Assembly: GCA_007570785.1 (NCBI GenBank)
Contig: ML660204.1
Span: forward strand, 1,798,001 to 1,862,000
Reading direction: 5' to 3'
Source: Antilocapra americana
Lineage: Eukaryota > Chordata > Mammalia > Artiodactyla > Antilocapridae
DNA length: 64,000 nt
Below the pieces are notes generated by a model, which saw only the letters and a program-made list of their open reading frames with translations, was not told the DNA's origin and made no database searches. The position numbers and the translations under genes were made by a program. Below are positions 20,601 to 30,420 of this stretch, piece after piece. Positions within the stretch are counted from its first letter, which is position 1; each line of letters starts with the position of its first letter.

Positions 20601-23600
20601 GTATATGGAGAAGAACCTCAGCTCTTTTAACCCTGAAATCCTAAAACTAAGACACTGGTAACAGGAGATAGTACTTATGTTCAGCTGCTAAGCCCAACTG
20701 AAAGCAAGGAGGCAGATTCTAGCTGTTATATATATAAGCGTACATTTCCTTCATAATGGAAATCAAAACTTACCAGAGGAGCCTGTAGAATACTCCCCCA
20801 CAGACAGACTTCATCTTAAAAAGATATGAGAAATTTGGAATTTGACAGAACACCATCTCAGGATTTAGAGTGTGAATATGGCAATGCCTATTCCTTCCAA
20901 CAAAAGATGACTGCTCTGAGGCAGCCAAGTTCCAAAGACAGTAACAAGTGGCAACCTAAAACACCTACTTGGCCACACCATGACACTGTAAACTTTTTAC
21001 TGGCAGTGCCTGTTTTAATCATCTCTGGTACTAGCACACATTAGGAGCACCACTGTGTGTGCAGGCTCAGTCACTCAGTCGTGTCCTACTCCTGCGTCCC
21101 CACGGACTGTAGCAGTATTAGCACTTGCCAAATGAATCAAAGAATCCCCAACACCTGGATTTTGCCAAACATGGTAGGAAAGCAATAAATGTAGACTCAA
21201 TGAATGACAAAGGGGATTCACTATTTTCTGTACTTTCTTTTGTATTCTGCATTGTATTCTAAGAAATTCTTTTTTCAGATAAAGTTAAGTACAGTTAGTT
21301 GTCCCTGGGTATTTGAGGGGGATTGGTTCCAGGACCCCCAAGGATAGCAAAATCCACTGATGCTCAAGTCCCCAATATTAAACAGTTTAACATTTGCACA
21401 TCCTCTCACATACTCCAATCACCTCTAGATTACTTTTAAAACCTGAGAGAATGTAAATGCAATGTAAATAGCTGCCAGAGCACAACAAATCCGTTTTGCT
21501 TTTTGGAAATTTCTGGAGGTTCCCCCCAACTCCAGAATATATTTATGTGTGTGTGTGTGTGTGTATGTGCCTTTTTCTGCCTTGCCAGGTGGAATGTAGG
21601 ATCCTAGTTTCCTGACCAGGGACTGAACCGCTGGTTGGGTGTGTGGGTCTTAACCACAGGACCTCTGCGGAAGTCCTTCCAGAGTATTTCTGATACGGTT
21701 GATTGGTTGAATCCTTGAACTTGGAGGGCCGACTGTAACAGCTTTTCACAGAATTACAGATTAGTATTTCCCTATAAAAAGTTTCTTTTTGTTGTTGTTT
21801 TTAAGGACTATAAGAGGCAATATATCTCCGTAGAACCCCATGTTTCTCAAATGTCCATCTGTATCAGAATTATGTGGGATTCCTGCAAACTTACTTCTAG
21901 GTGAATATAAACTAGAACATGCATTCTGTGTTTTGGCTACACTGTGTGGCTTGCGGGAATATTAATTCCCAGATCAGGGATGGAACCCGGGCCCTTGGCA
22001 GTGAAAGCATGGAGTCCTAACCACTGGACCATCAGGGAGTTCCCAGAATATATATTTTTAATAAACTCCCCTAACTAGCCAATAATAGCTCCCTCCCTAC
22101 CAATAAAAGTTCATTCCATTTTTAATTAAAAATTTACTTCTCAGTTTGGTCTTATTTTCACAGTAGGCCCAAGCATATCCTAAAAAGCTTCAGGTGTTAA
22201 CACATCTACTCTTGGTTTGAAATCAGCATAAACATTAAAGACCCTGGAATTCTTTTTTCCCTGCCTCCTGGACAAACTCCCATCACAGACTTCTTCCCCT
22301 AACTACCTGATACAGGAGGTGGATCATTGGTGTTGACATTGAGGAGCTTGGGCCACACTTTCCGCCTGATCTCATCGGTCAGGAGCCCTCCTTCACTGAT
22401 AGCCATGCGTCTGAGGGCAGCCACATCAGTGGGCTCACTGTTCAGAGCCTGGTAGATCTCTGCCACTTTCTTTTTCCTCTTGGCATTAAAGTCTGCAAAA
22501 CAGAACGGGAAAGGGCATTAAGCACATATTAACCGTGTATACATTTTCTGTTCAGGGCTCAATCTCCTTACTTGGTTTGAAGTAAGGTAGCTATATTTAA
22601 AGTCAATTTACTGATGAGCATGGGCTTCCCAGGTGGCGCCAGTGGTAAAGAATCTGCTTGCCAAAGCAAGAAACATAGGAAACATGGGTTTGATCCATGG
22701 GTTGGGAAGATCCCCTGGAGAAGGAAATGGCAACCCACTCTAGTACTCTTTTCTGAAAAATCCCATGGACAGAGGAGCCTAGAGGGCTACAGTCCACAGG
22801 ATCTCAATGAGACACAACTGAAGCGACTTAGTATGCACACACACACAATGATTAGCATATATAGTGTGTGAAACACTAAGGAGACATACCATATAAGTAA
22901 CAAAAAAGGAATTATAATAAATGCTCAGTACATTTAGGCATATCTAATAGCTACTGTTCATGTGTTCCTAAAGAATGCTGTGCTTCATTAATGCTAAACT
23001 TCACAAAGCGTTGTTGTTAAGTCAACTCTGCGACGCTAAGGACTGCAGCACGCCAGGCCTCCCTGTTCCTCACTATCTTCTAGAGTTTGCCCAAGTTCAT
23101 ATCCATTGAATTGATGGTGCAATCCAACCATCTCATCCTCTGCCACCCTCTTCTTTCGCCTTCAAACTTTCCCAACAGCAAGAGTCTTTTCCAATGAGTC
23201 AGCTGTTCGCATCACGTGGCCAAAGTATTGGAGCTTCAGCTTCAGCATCAGTCCTTCCAATGAGTACGCAGGGTTGATTTTCCTTTGGATTGACTGGTTT
23301 AAGCTCCTGGCTGTACATGGGATCTCAAGAGTCTTCTCTAGTGCCACTAGAGAAAGCATCAATTCTTCAGCGCTTAGCCTTCTCTACGGTCCAATTCTCA
23401 CATCCATACATGACCACATATCTCTTAATGTAATATATTTTCTCTGTTATTTACTGAGGAAAAATGTACATGCATGTCACCAAAATTCAGTATTACATTT
23501 TTAAACAAAACCACATGTGAAAAAAGCCTCTGGTTACATGCTAATGCAATTGGTAAACATCAGAATCACAAATCAGTATTTTCAAAAGCAGAATGTCAAA

Positions 23601-26600
23601 GGGTATACTTGGGACCCCAGTGTGACTAGTGGTAAAAGGGGCATGCTACTGTTTTACAAGAACCACCTTAATCACTGGTGATCAGGAAGTAATGTATTAA
23701 GCATCTTACATCTCCATGTGATATTTTGTTATTTATACACAGGCATTTGCTGTGTTTAAATTACTTTTTTAGGAGACTGGTTGAGAGTTTGCAGTTAATG
23801 TGCATCAAATTATAATTTGCTCTATTTAAAATAATGGGGTAACAGGCTCTCAGAATTTTCATGCAGAATGTTTACTTCTAGGAACAGTAAACACAAGAAA
23901 AGTTAAAACTATTCAACCCATTGAAGAGTGCACTGTAATCATCCGGAAAGAGGTATGTGCAGACACCAAGCGCCCAGACAGCTGCGGGGCAGGCTAATCT
24001 GAGGCAGCGTTATGGAAGAGCGAAATTTAAAAAGAAAGGACAGGATTCAGAGAAGCGAGGAGGAGACCAGAGGAAAGGCTTGGAGACAGAAACTCAAGCC
24101 TTTTCATTTAACAGTAAATGAAGTCATCAGGAAGTATTTATGCAGCATATACAAGTGGCAGAGCATTAGTGTTAATGTGAAGTAGACGCTAATGCTGGAA
24201 GGTACGTCAGGTCTTAGAAAGGACTAACATCAGAAGGTAAGTGAGGTTTTTAGGACAGACACTAAGCAGCTCTCCTCGGTTCTGTTCTGTTCTGAGGCAA
24301 CAGCATACAAACTATTTCCATGACTAAGCTGCATATTGTTAACACAAATGAAAGGTGGTTCCAATAACCCTGGTTACCTATGAGAGAGAGCTGTGACATA
24401 AACCTTATAAACTCACGCACTGACTGGTTTGGCATTCCATGCAATTGGAGGTACAGACAGGACAGGATGCTTTTTCACCCAGGTAAACCTGTTCTCCTGG
24501 CTAGACTGTTATTTTCCCTGGTGACCTAGTAGGTGAATCTGCTCCAGGCAGTCTGAGAGATTTCTGGTTTACATCTATAGTTCTGGCATAATTAACTGTT
24601 CAGAGCAAACCCCTCCTCCCATCTGCACTCCCAAAAATGTCCCAAGTTGATGATAAATTCAATGGTTCCTCTATCTAGAAATCAGGAAAAATCAAGTCCC
24701 AATTCCCAATCAATCAGCACACCACTAACTATAATAAAATGTTTATTTACAAGGTGCTTCAAGCTCTTGGCTTGGACATGTCTTACCATCCATCCATGCA
24801 CCTACCTGTCCATTAATGTATCCATTCATTTATCAACCTGTCATTTAATAAGCAACTACTCATAGTAAAGCACGAGGCTGTGCTGTGTTGTGCTTACTCC
24901 CTCAGTCGTGTCTGACTCTTTGTGACCCCACGGAGTGTAGCCTGCAGGCTCCTCAGTCCATGGGGATTCTCCAGGCAAGAATACTGGAGTGGGTTGCCAT
25001 GCCCTCCTCCAGGGGATCTTTCCAACCCAGGGATCAAATCAAGGTCTCCCATATTGCAGGCAGATTCTTTACCATCTGAACCACCAGGGAAGATCATGAA
25101 TATTGGAGTGGATAGCCTATCCCTTCTCTAGGGGATCTCCTCGACCCAGGAACTGAACCGGGATTTCCTGCATTGCAGGTAGATTCTTTACTGCTGAGCC
25201 ACCTGGGAAGTCCATATAACAACATAGGCTGAGACAAAATATGAGCAGGAATTGAATTTCTAGCAAAGAAGAAAATAAGATTAAAAACATTTTTTTAAAC
25301 TTAAGAGTGTTCTTGTACTTTGTACTTGCTACACATCACAAATTAAGAACACTTACATGGTAATACTAAATATTTTTTGAGGTAACATATTTATAAACCT
25401 TATTTTTTTCCTCAATTTTTCTTAGACATATATCCACCCTGCCCCTTTTTCCACTTAAGCTATTCAGCAATTTGGGGGAAAGGAAAAGTGAAAGTATCAG
25501 TCGCTCAGTTGTATTCAAGTCTTTGCAACCCCATGGGCTGTAGCCCGCCAGGCTCCTCTGTTCACGGGATTTTCCAAGCAAGAATATGGCAGTGAATTGC
25601 CATTTCCTTCTCTAGGGGGAAAGGAAAACCACTACTTATATCTTGAGGGAATTAACCCTGTTTGCAATCAAGTGGATTTTCAGTGTGTGTTAGTCATTCA
25701 GTTGTGTCCAACTCTTCCGCAACCCCATGGATTGTAGCCCAACAGGCCCCTCTGCCCATGAGATTCTCCAAGCAAGAATACTGGAGTGGGTAGCCATTCC
25801 TTTCTCCAGGGATCTTCCTGACTAGGGATCAAACCTGGGTCTCCTGAATTGCAAGAAGGTTCTTTACCGTCAACTTTAACTACTTCTGAATCCAAATCAT
25901 TGCTCCAATACTTATTTCTCTCAAAACTCTGGATTCTATTTAAATCCTGCATTTCAAAATTTACTGCTGTCATCCTGATTCTGATGCTCTGTGGGAACTC
26001 AATATATATGGGTGGAATAGAATAAATTAACATAGCTATTATTCCTCTGGAAAAACTGGCCTATAGTAAATGGCATTATTTACCCATATTACTATTAATA
26101 TTAAGAATATCCTCACTGCAGGGACTTCCCTGGTGGTCCAGTTGTTAAGAATCCACCTTCCAATGAGGGGACACTGGTTTGACCCCTGGTCAGGGAACTA
26201 TGATCCCACACGTCATGGGGCAACTAAGCTTGTGTGCTGCAAAAAGAGAATCCTGCATGCCACAACGAAGAACTTGGGCTGCAATTAAGATATGACACTG
26301 TCAAATAAATAAATACATTTTTAAAATTAAAAAAATAAAAGACAATACGCACTGTATAACTCTGAATAGATTTATAGGCACTTTGGCCTTTTTCTAAATC
26401 TATTGGTAATTCCCAGAGTAGAATGCTGCTCAACTGTAGATTTTAGCTGCTGTCTGTTTCTCAATCCCATATTTAAGCAATCAAATGTTAGTGGAAGATG
26501 AAGAAGGCACTCCTATGTGTGCCACACAGACAAACAAATATTTCATTGCACCTAATGTACAGGTTTTGACTGTGACATAAAAAGGTAGGAGAAAATAGAA

Positions 26601-29600
26601 AACAACTTAAATGATCTGGAGATGTTTAAATTACATAGTGATCAAGTCAACTGTGAGACTACACAATGAGGGAGAAAAAGTTAAGTGGAGTCTCAACCAA
26701 ACAATTAATCTACATATATCCTCTTTGCTGCAGGAGGAGAAAAATCAGAGCTACTCTTGGGGTGCATGGAAAAAGGTTAAACTAACTTTCCTCCTCCAGG
26801 GCATCTTTCCAATCCAGGGATTGTATCTGCATCTCCTGTGTCTCCTACATTGGCAGGTGGATTCTTCATCAACTGTGCCACCTGGGAAGCCCAATGTGTA
26901 ACTATCTATTTTAAGATAAATTTTACATATGGATTTTGGGGTAGGACACATTTCTGGACTTGAGAATGCTTTATTTGGCTTTGGGATAAAAGCCTACATT
27001 TCATCTACCGATTGTATACATGTCATTCAAACCCCCTTGAATCCTTTCTTCTCCAGTTTTGTTCTGCTTATATGAGATATACTATATATTCCAAAGCTGG
27101 TATCTTCCAAACTCCTTTATAGTAAAGGTCTTGGCTTTCACAACCACAACAGAATGAAATGACTATCCTACAGCTGGATGCAAAATATGAGACACTGCTA
27201 TAAATAAATCCCTGCTGTCTGAAAAGTAATTCATTCAACAGAAGAAAAAGGGATGATACTGGCACTACTTGATCAGCTCTCCATTAAAATGATCATTTAA
27301 ATAAGGGGCACTGAAACAGTAGTTCTTAGCAACTCTGATAAGGATAACTGAGTCTATTAATGTCTCAAACCTCTTCCTACTCTGGCTATGGAACTCAAGT
27401 AAAGATTTCTATTTCCTCAGAGCAACAGGCATCTTCAAAAGCATCTGGCTTGGGAAACTTAATATATAGTTAAGGACAATGGCAAAAAATGAGCACTAGC
27501 TAGGCTTCCTGTAAAAGTTTTCCACATCAGCAAAATATGTATCAGTGACTTAGATCAGGTAAATGATCTACACACTTAATATGCATCTTATGTGCAAGAA
27601 TAAAATTCCATACTGATTGTTTAAGCTTGCATATCAAGAAAGCTTTAAAGACTTTAAACAGAAGTTAAAATTAGCAATGCACTGTTGCTCTTGTTCAGTC
27701 ACTTCAGTCATGTCTGACTCTTCTGCAATCCATGGACTGTAGCTCTCCAGGCTCTGGAGTCCATGGGATTTCCCAGACAAGAATAATAGAGTGGTTTGAC
27801 ATTTCTTTCTCCAAGGAATCTTCCCCACCAGGGAGCGAACTTTGTCTCTGCCATTCCAGGTGTATTCTATACCACTGAGCCACCAGGGAAGCTCCCCTAG
27901 GCCTTAATCAAAATGATGGAAGAGCCAGTCAGAGAGAGCCTCTCAGACAGACAGACACCCCCAGCCCACTCCTTGAACTTCTGATGTTGACGCTGCAAAT
28001 AAACTTGAAATTTTATGCTTACAAAAAAAGAGAATTACAGTGGGAGAGGAAAACCTAAACCTATCCTGAATAAGTGTTAGTTGCTCAGTCATGTCCAACT
28101 CTTTGTCACCCCACAGATCCTCCAGGGTCTTCCGTCCACGGAATTCTCCAGGCAAGAATACTGGAGTGGGTTGCCATCCCCTTCGCCAGGGAATCTTCCC
28201 AATCCAGGGATCGAACCTGAGTTTCCTGCATTACAAGTGTATTCTTTACCATCTGAGCCACCAGGGAAGCCCTATTCTGAGTAAGGTTCCCATCAAAAAT
28301 AAACAAACAAAAAAGAAACTGTTTTTGGAGGTCCCAATTAGTACCCAAATTAGCAGAGATTCAACAACTACCTGAAAAATAAAGACAAGTACATATGAAG
28401 AATAATTGCTCTACCCACTCCTCTAAATGGAGAAAAAGAGAGTAAACCAATCCCATCATAACTTCTACAAAGGAGAGTTAATAGTATTAGTAACCTCTCC
28501 AATTCTCCAATATGATGAAAATCAAAACAAGATAAAAAAAAAACACCAAAAATAAATAAATAAAACTTCTTTCATCTCTAAATTCCTCCCATTTATCCAG
28601 AGAAGCAAAATTCAGGACGCTAGAGGATAAAGTCTCGCAACCTAGGCACAGTTGCACTCCAAGAGGTCACAAGACCCACATACCACTTGGGACAGTGACT
28701 ATTATGCCATGAGGACAGATGTCATACAAACAACAGGAAAGGATTACAAGGCCAAAGGGCCCACAAGAGTAATATGAGGAGTGAGCTTTATCTCCATAGA
28801 GGACTAGGAGAAAAAGGCAATAACAAAATGAACTCAGAGAAACAAAACGTGGGTTGCATTGGTGGTTGGTTCTGCTATGAGAATCATCCACCAGAGGATG
28901 GAAAAGTGGGAAAGTTACCTTACTCTTTCCCAGAGGGTGAAGAGATTATTTCACCTGGTACAGAGTAAACATTAATGATTTTAACTGTCATGTATTAACC
29001 AGTAGGTAAAACATATTTGAAAACAGTGCACAATGAAACTGTTTCATGGAAATTAGTTTAAGGCAGCATAAAAAATAGACTTTTTTTTTTACACAATTCA
29101 GTTTCATTAAAATAGGCGGCACAGAATTGGGACAGATAATAGACTGGATGGTAGTTGTCAGGGGCTGTGGAGAATGGGGCCTGCGGAGGGATATCTTTCT
29201 TTTCCGCGTTAGAAATGCTAAAAAGTGCGATGGCTGCCCCACCTTGTAAAAATTACTAAGAACCACATAACTGTACACGTAAAAGGGTGAATTTCACGGT
29301 AATTAAAAGAAATACGTGTCCAGCGCGTCAATCCAGACGACGACGACCGATGAATGAAGTTTGGAAAACTGGCCTGACCACTAGGGAGGCGGCCCCCGGA
29401 GCCTGCGGACGTGGCCGGACAGTCTCTGCCGGGAGCGAGGCTTGGCCTCGGGTCTCAGGGACGAGTTGGGACGTGGGGCCCCCGCCGTCCTTCCCACTAG
29501 GGGGCTCGGGCCCTCCGGTCCCCTCAGCATCCGCTGACAACCCACCCCCGCCTCCAGGTCCAGGCTCTCCTCCCCTTCAGACGTGATCCGGCCTTCAGTC

Positions 29601-29848
29601 TTTTCCTTTTCCGCTGTCCCGACCCTGGCCGGCGGCCCTGCGCGCACCCCGCGCGGCCGTCCCGGGCCCCCTGGCCGGCGGCCCCTCCTCCGGCAGCCGT
29701 CCCCTGTCCCCCGGGCCGGCCCGATCCCCCCGGCCGTCCTCGCAGGCCGCTCCTCGGCGCCCTCGCCGGCTTCCGTACCTGCCTTTTCCGCGCCGCCGTC
29801 CCAGCGGCCGGAGGTGGGGCCGTCACCCTGGGCACTCCGGACGGCCAT
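14441..29848 (-). CDS. TBC1D20: TBC1D20, RAB1/RAB18 GTPase-activating protein, complete coding sequence in eight exons
   Basis: Minus-strand exons in transcript order: 29779-29848, 22307-22492, 20061-20141, 17279-17465, 17021-17122, 15951-16092, 14964-15151 and 14441-14696. They total 1212 nt, giving 403 residues plus stop, the same length as the human protein. The TBC domain covers roughly residues 60-246. The arginine finger is R105 (in DVRRSLRRF, exon 3) and the glutamine finger is Q144 (YYQGYHD, exon 4), so the GAP site is intact. A hydrophobic segment around residues 235-257 and a C-terminal membrane helix (about 365-388) fit the known ER anchoring. Known role: stimulates GTP hydrolysis on RAB1 and RAB18 in ER-Golgi traffic, lipid droplets and autophagosome maturation; human loss causes Warburg Micro syndrome 4. 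It is transcribed from the CpG island at about 29.3-30.2 kb towards RBCK1. Confidence 0.97.
14964..15151 (-). CDS. TBC1D20: TBC1D20 coding exon 7, residues 257-319
   Basis: Acceptor TCCCCACAG and donor GTGAGT. It encodes IVLYREQEVLDCDCDMASVH, then LLSQIPQDLPYETL and FVQFPPSELA. It ends AQPQAE plus two bases of Lys319. Confidence 0.95.
15951..16092 (-). CDS. TBC1D20: TBC1D20 coding exon 6, residues 209-256
   Basis: Acceptor GCTCCTAG and donor GTAGGT. It encodes AEVGTIFALSWLITWFGHVL and later FFLACHPLMPIYFAAV. The latter is the start of the first hydrophobic, possibly membrane-inserting segment at the end of the TBC domain. Confidence 0.95.
16963..16998. repeat. (TG)n microsatellite next to TBC1D20 exon 5 donor
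   Basis: Plus strand reads TG repeats then TGCGTGCG/TGCATG variants. In the TBC1D20 sense strand this is a CA repeat 20-57 bases downstream of the exon 5 donor at 17020. Confidence 0.95.
17021..17122 (-). CDS. TBC1D20: TBC1D20 coding exon 5, residues 175-209
   Basis: A 102-nt exon with acceptor CTCCTAG, encoding RDFMDPTMDNTKHILNYLM and ending HDFMQ. The donor is AG|GTATAT, weaker than its neighbours, and a CA repeat (sense strand) begins about 20 bases into the intron. The length is a multiple of three, so skipping would remove 34 residues of the TBC domain without a frameshift. Confidence 0.95.
17279..17465 (-). CDS. TBC1D20: TBC1D20 coding exon 4, residues 113-175 (glutamine finger)
   Basis: Acceptor CCCCCCAG and donor GTACCC. 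It encodes MPEEQREGLQEEL, then the TBC signature HYYQGYHDIVV with glutamine finger Q144, and ends VEKLSTHHL. It closes after two bases of Arg175. Confidence 0.96.
17466..20060 (-). other. TBC1D20 intron 3
   Basis: A 2.6-kb intron. Apart from the SINE at 19423-19634, I recognise nothing. The short open frames have no recognisable domain. Confidence 0.5.
19423..19634 (-). mobile_element. Bov-tA / BovA SINE
   Basis: Starts GTTGTTGTTCAGTCTCTAGG on the plus strand (reverse tail) and ends CCACTGAGCCACCAGGGAAGCCC (reverse head). Full length. In TBC1D20 intron 3, in sense orientation relative to the gene. Confidence 0.92.
20061..20141 (-). CDS. TBC1D20: TBC1D20 coding exon 3, residues 86-113 (arginine finger)
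   Basis: An 81-nt exon with acceptor CCAATAG and donor GTGAGA. It encodes GKNLRQISKDYQQ and DVRRSLRRFPPG. The second R of DVRR corresponds to R105, the arginine finger needed for GAP activity. Confidence 0.95.
20385..20560 (+). mobile_element. MIR fragment
   Basis: Contains CATCTGTAAAATGGGGATTATT, then CTCTCAGATTACTGTTAAG, a recognisable MIR core. In TBC1D20 intron 2. Confidence 0.6.
21058..21115 (-). mobile_element. Bov-tA fragment
   Basis: Only the tail part remains: GGCTCAGTCACTCAGTCGTG through CGGACTGTAGC. Short truncated copy in TBC1D20 intron 2. Confidence 0.75.
21546..21566. repeat. (TG)n microsatellite
   Basis: A short TG run beside the tail of the inserted CHR SINE; may derive from that tail. 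Confidence 0.85.
21568..21680 (-). mobile_element. CHR SINE inside Tigger-like relic
   Basis: Reverse-orientation tRNA-derived SINE: GATCCTAGTTTCCTGACCAG, then GACTGAACCGC and GTCTTAACCACAGGACC. It splits the older DNA transposon. Confidence 0.75.
21933..22045 (-). mobile_element. CHR SINE fragment
   Basis: TTTTGGCTACACTGTGTGGC through GATCAGGGATGGAACCCGG and CCTAACCACTGGACCATCAG. In TBC1D20 intron 2, about 260 bases from exon 2. Confidence 0.85.
22307..22492 (-). CDS. TBC1D20: TBC1D20 coding exon 2, residues 24-86
   Basis: Acceptor TTTTGCAG; the product opens DFNAKRKKKVAEIYQ and includes RRMAISEGGLL and VWPKLLNV at the start of the TBC domain. The donor GTAGTT follows one base of Gly86. 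Length 186 nt. Confidence 0.95.
22622..22850 (+). mobile_element. Bov-tA SINE
   Basis: Full copy in forward orientation: GGGCTTCCCAGGTGGCGCC head to ACAACTGAAGCGACTTAG tail, ending in a CA-rich tail (ACACACACAC). In TBC1D20 intron 1, only 130 bases from exon 2, antisense to the gene. Confidence 0.93.
23009..23418 (-). mobile_element. BovB LINE 3' fragment
   Basis: Reverse of the BovB 3' end: TTGTTGTTAAGTCAACTCTG, TCATATCCATTGAATTGATG, CACGTGGCCAAAGTATTGG and TCCAATTCTCACATCCATAC. Translating the minus strand gives the diverged end of the BovB reverse transcriptase frame (KLQYFGHVMRTADSLEKTL). Confidence 0.9.
23419..24875 (-). other. TBC1D20 intron 1, segment without recognised repeats
   Basis: About 1.5 kb of AT-rich intron. 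No exon, RNA gene or recognisable transposon seen. Confidence 0.45.
24876..25214 (-). mobile_element. Bov-tA SINE with duplicated head
   Basis: A reverse Bov-tA (CTCAGTCGTGTCTGACTC ... CCATCTGAACCACCAGG) is followed directly by a second copy of the head half (GGATAGCCTATCCCTTCTCT ... GCTGAGCCACCTGGGAAG). This is the longer Bov-tA layout with tandem tRNA-derived heads. Confidence 0.88.
25484..25622 (-). mobile_element. Bov-tA SINE, truncated
   Basis: GTGAAAGTATCAGTCGCTCAG to GCCATTTCCTTCTCTAGGG; the tRNA-derived head is missing. Confidence 0.88.
25684..25870 (-). mobile_element. Bov-tA SINE
   Basis: GTGTTAGTCATTCAGTTGTG to GGTTCTTTACCGTC, only 60 bases from the previous copy and in the same orientation. 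Confidence 0.88.
26120..26340 (+). mobile_element. CHR SINE
   Basis: Forward orientation: AGGGACTTCCCTGGTGGTCC head, GGTTTGACCCCTGGTCAGGG B-box region, CACAACGAAGAACTTGGGC and an A-rich tail. In TBC1D20 intron 1. Confidence 0.88.
26786..26893 (-). mobile_element. Bov-tA head fragment
   Basis: TCCTCCAGGGCATCTTTCC through TGTGCCACCTGGGAAGCCC, only the tRNA-derived half. Confidence 0.8.
27680..27896 (-). mobile_element. Bov-tA SINE
   Basis: TTGCTCTTGTTCAGTCACTTC to CACTGAGCCACCAGGGAAGC, full length, diverged. Confidence 0.88.
28072..28273 (-). mobile_element. Bov-tA SINE
   Basis: AAGTGTTAGTTGCTCAGTC to CATCTGAGCCACCAGGGAAG, full length, well conserved. The last SINE before the TBC1D20 promoter, about 1.5 kb from the start codon. 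Confidence 0.93.
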
Positions 29849-30160
29849 GTCCCGGGGGCCCGGGCTCGAGCCCGAGCCCCGGCTGGTGGCGGAGCCGACA
29901 GAAGACGCGGCTTCGGCCGCAGGTTCCGGCGCGGGCTCCGCGGAGCGAACTCGGCTGGGTCAGCCCGCGGCGCGCAGGCGTCCCCGCGCCGGCCCCGCCC
30001 CACGCCGGCACGTGACCGCCCTCTACGCCGCGCCGGCGGCGGCAGGGCCGCGGCTGTCGCCCCGGCTGGCGCGCAGGCGCCCTGAGCGGCGAGCGGAGCG
30101 CGCGGGGAGCGTGCCCGGAGAGTTCGCTCCGACTGAGCTTGCAGAGCGTAGCCGTGTTGA
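29330..30160 (-). promoter_or_regulatory. TBC1D20: CpG island and TBC1D20 promoter / 5' UTR
   Basis: About 830 bases are very GC-rich with dense CpG, in contrast to the AT-rich flanks. The island surrounds the TBC1D20 start codon. No TATA box is obvious. GC boxes (CCCCGCCC near 29994) and a palindromic E-box CACGTG at 30009-30014 lie 160-170 bases upstream of the ATG. The transcription start site cannot be fixed from sequence. Islands of this kind often fire in both directions, so a divergent plus-strand transcript is possible. Confidence 0.85.
29779..29848 (-). CDS. TBC1D20: TBC1D20 coding exon 1, residues 1-23
   Basis: The ATG is at 29846-29848 (CAT on the plus strand), inside the CpG island. 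The product begins MAVRSAQGDGPTS and ends GGAEKA. The donor GTACGG follows one base of codon 24. The open frame continues into the intron for over 100 codons, but only because of GC richness; the join to exon 2 restores the known protein. Confidence 0.95.
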
Positions 30161-30302
30161 CGCAAAGTGTTCAGGAGCAGATTTTTTATCATTTCTTTTG
30201 ATTTTCTTTATCTGTAAAGTGATATGGATGATTATAGAAGTAATGGACTCACAAGAGTTCTTGGGAAAATGTTTAGAATGCTACCAAGAATATAGAAACT
30301 AC

Positions 30303-30420
30303 TGGTGGCGCTAGTGGTAAAAGAACCTGCCTGCCAATGCAAGAGACGTAACAGCCGGGTTGGATCCCTGGGTTTCATGTCCATCCTGTGCAATTCAGGA
30401 TCATGGTCCACCAACACATT
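30303..30420 (+). mobile_element. Bov-tA head fragment at the promoter edge
   Basis: TGGTGGCGCTAGTGGTAAAAG and GCCTGCCAATGCAAGAGACG are the forward tRNA-derived head of Bov-tA. It lies about 150 bases outside the CpG island. Confidence 0.75.

Larger units (their letters stand above)
21285..21740. mobile_element. Tigger-like (TcMar) DNA transposon relic, interrupted
   Basis: The left part has GGGGATTGGTTCCAGGACCC and TGCTCAAGTCCCCAATAT; the right part has TTGATTGGTTGAATCCTTG and ends GGAGGGCCGACTGTA. These are the two ends of one old element known from mammalian genomes. They are separated by a TG repeat (21546-21566) and a CHR SINE (21568-21680). The subfamily is not assigned. Confidence 0.65.

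Noticed and set aside
29524..30192. 222-codon minus-strand open frame overlapping TBC1D20 exon 1
   Set aside because: Out of frame with TBC1D20 and of the same low-complexity type; a GC shadow.
29583..30314. 243-codon plus-strand open frame across the CpG island
   Set aside because: Low-complexity proline/arginine/alanine composition typical of GC-rich DNA in any frame. It overlaps the TBC1D20 first exon and several other frames are open here too. No recognisable domain.
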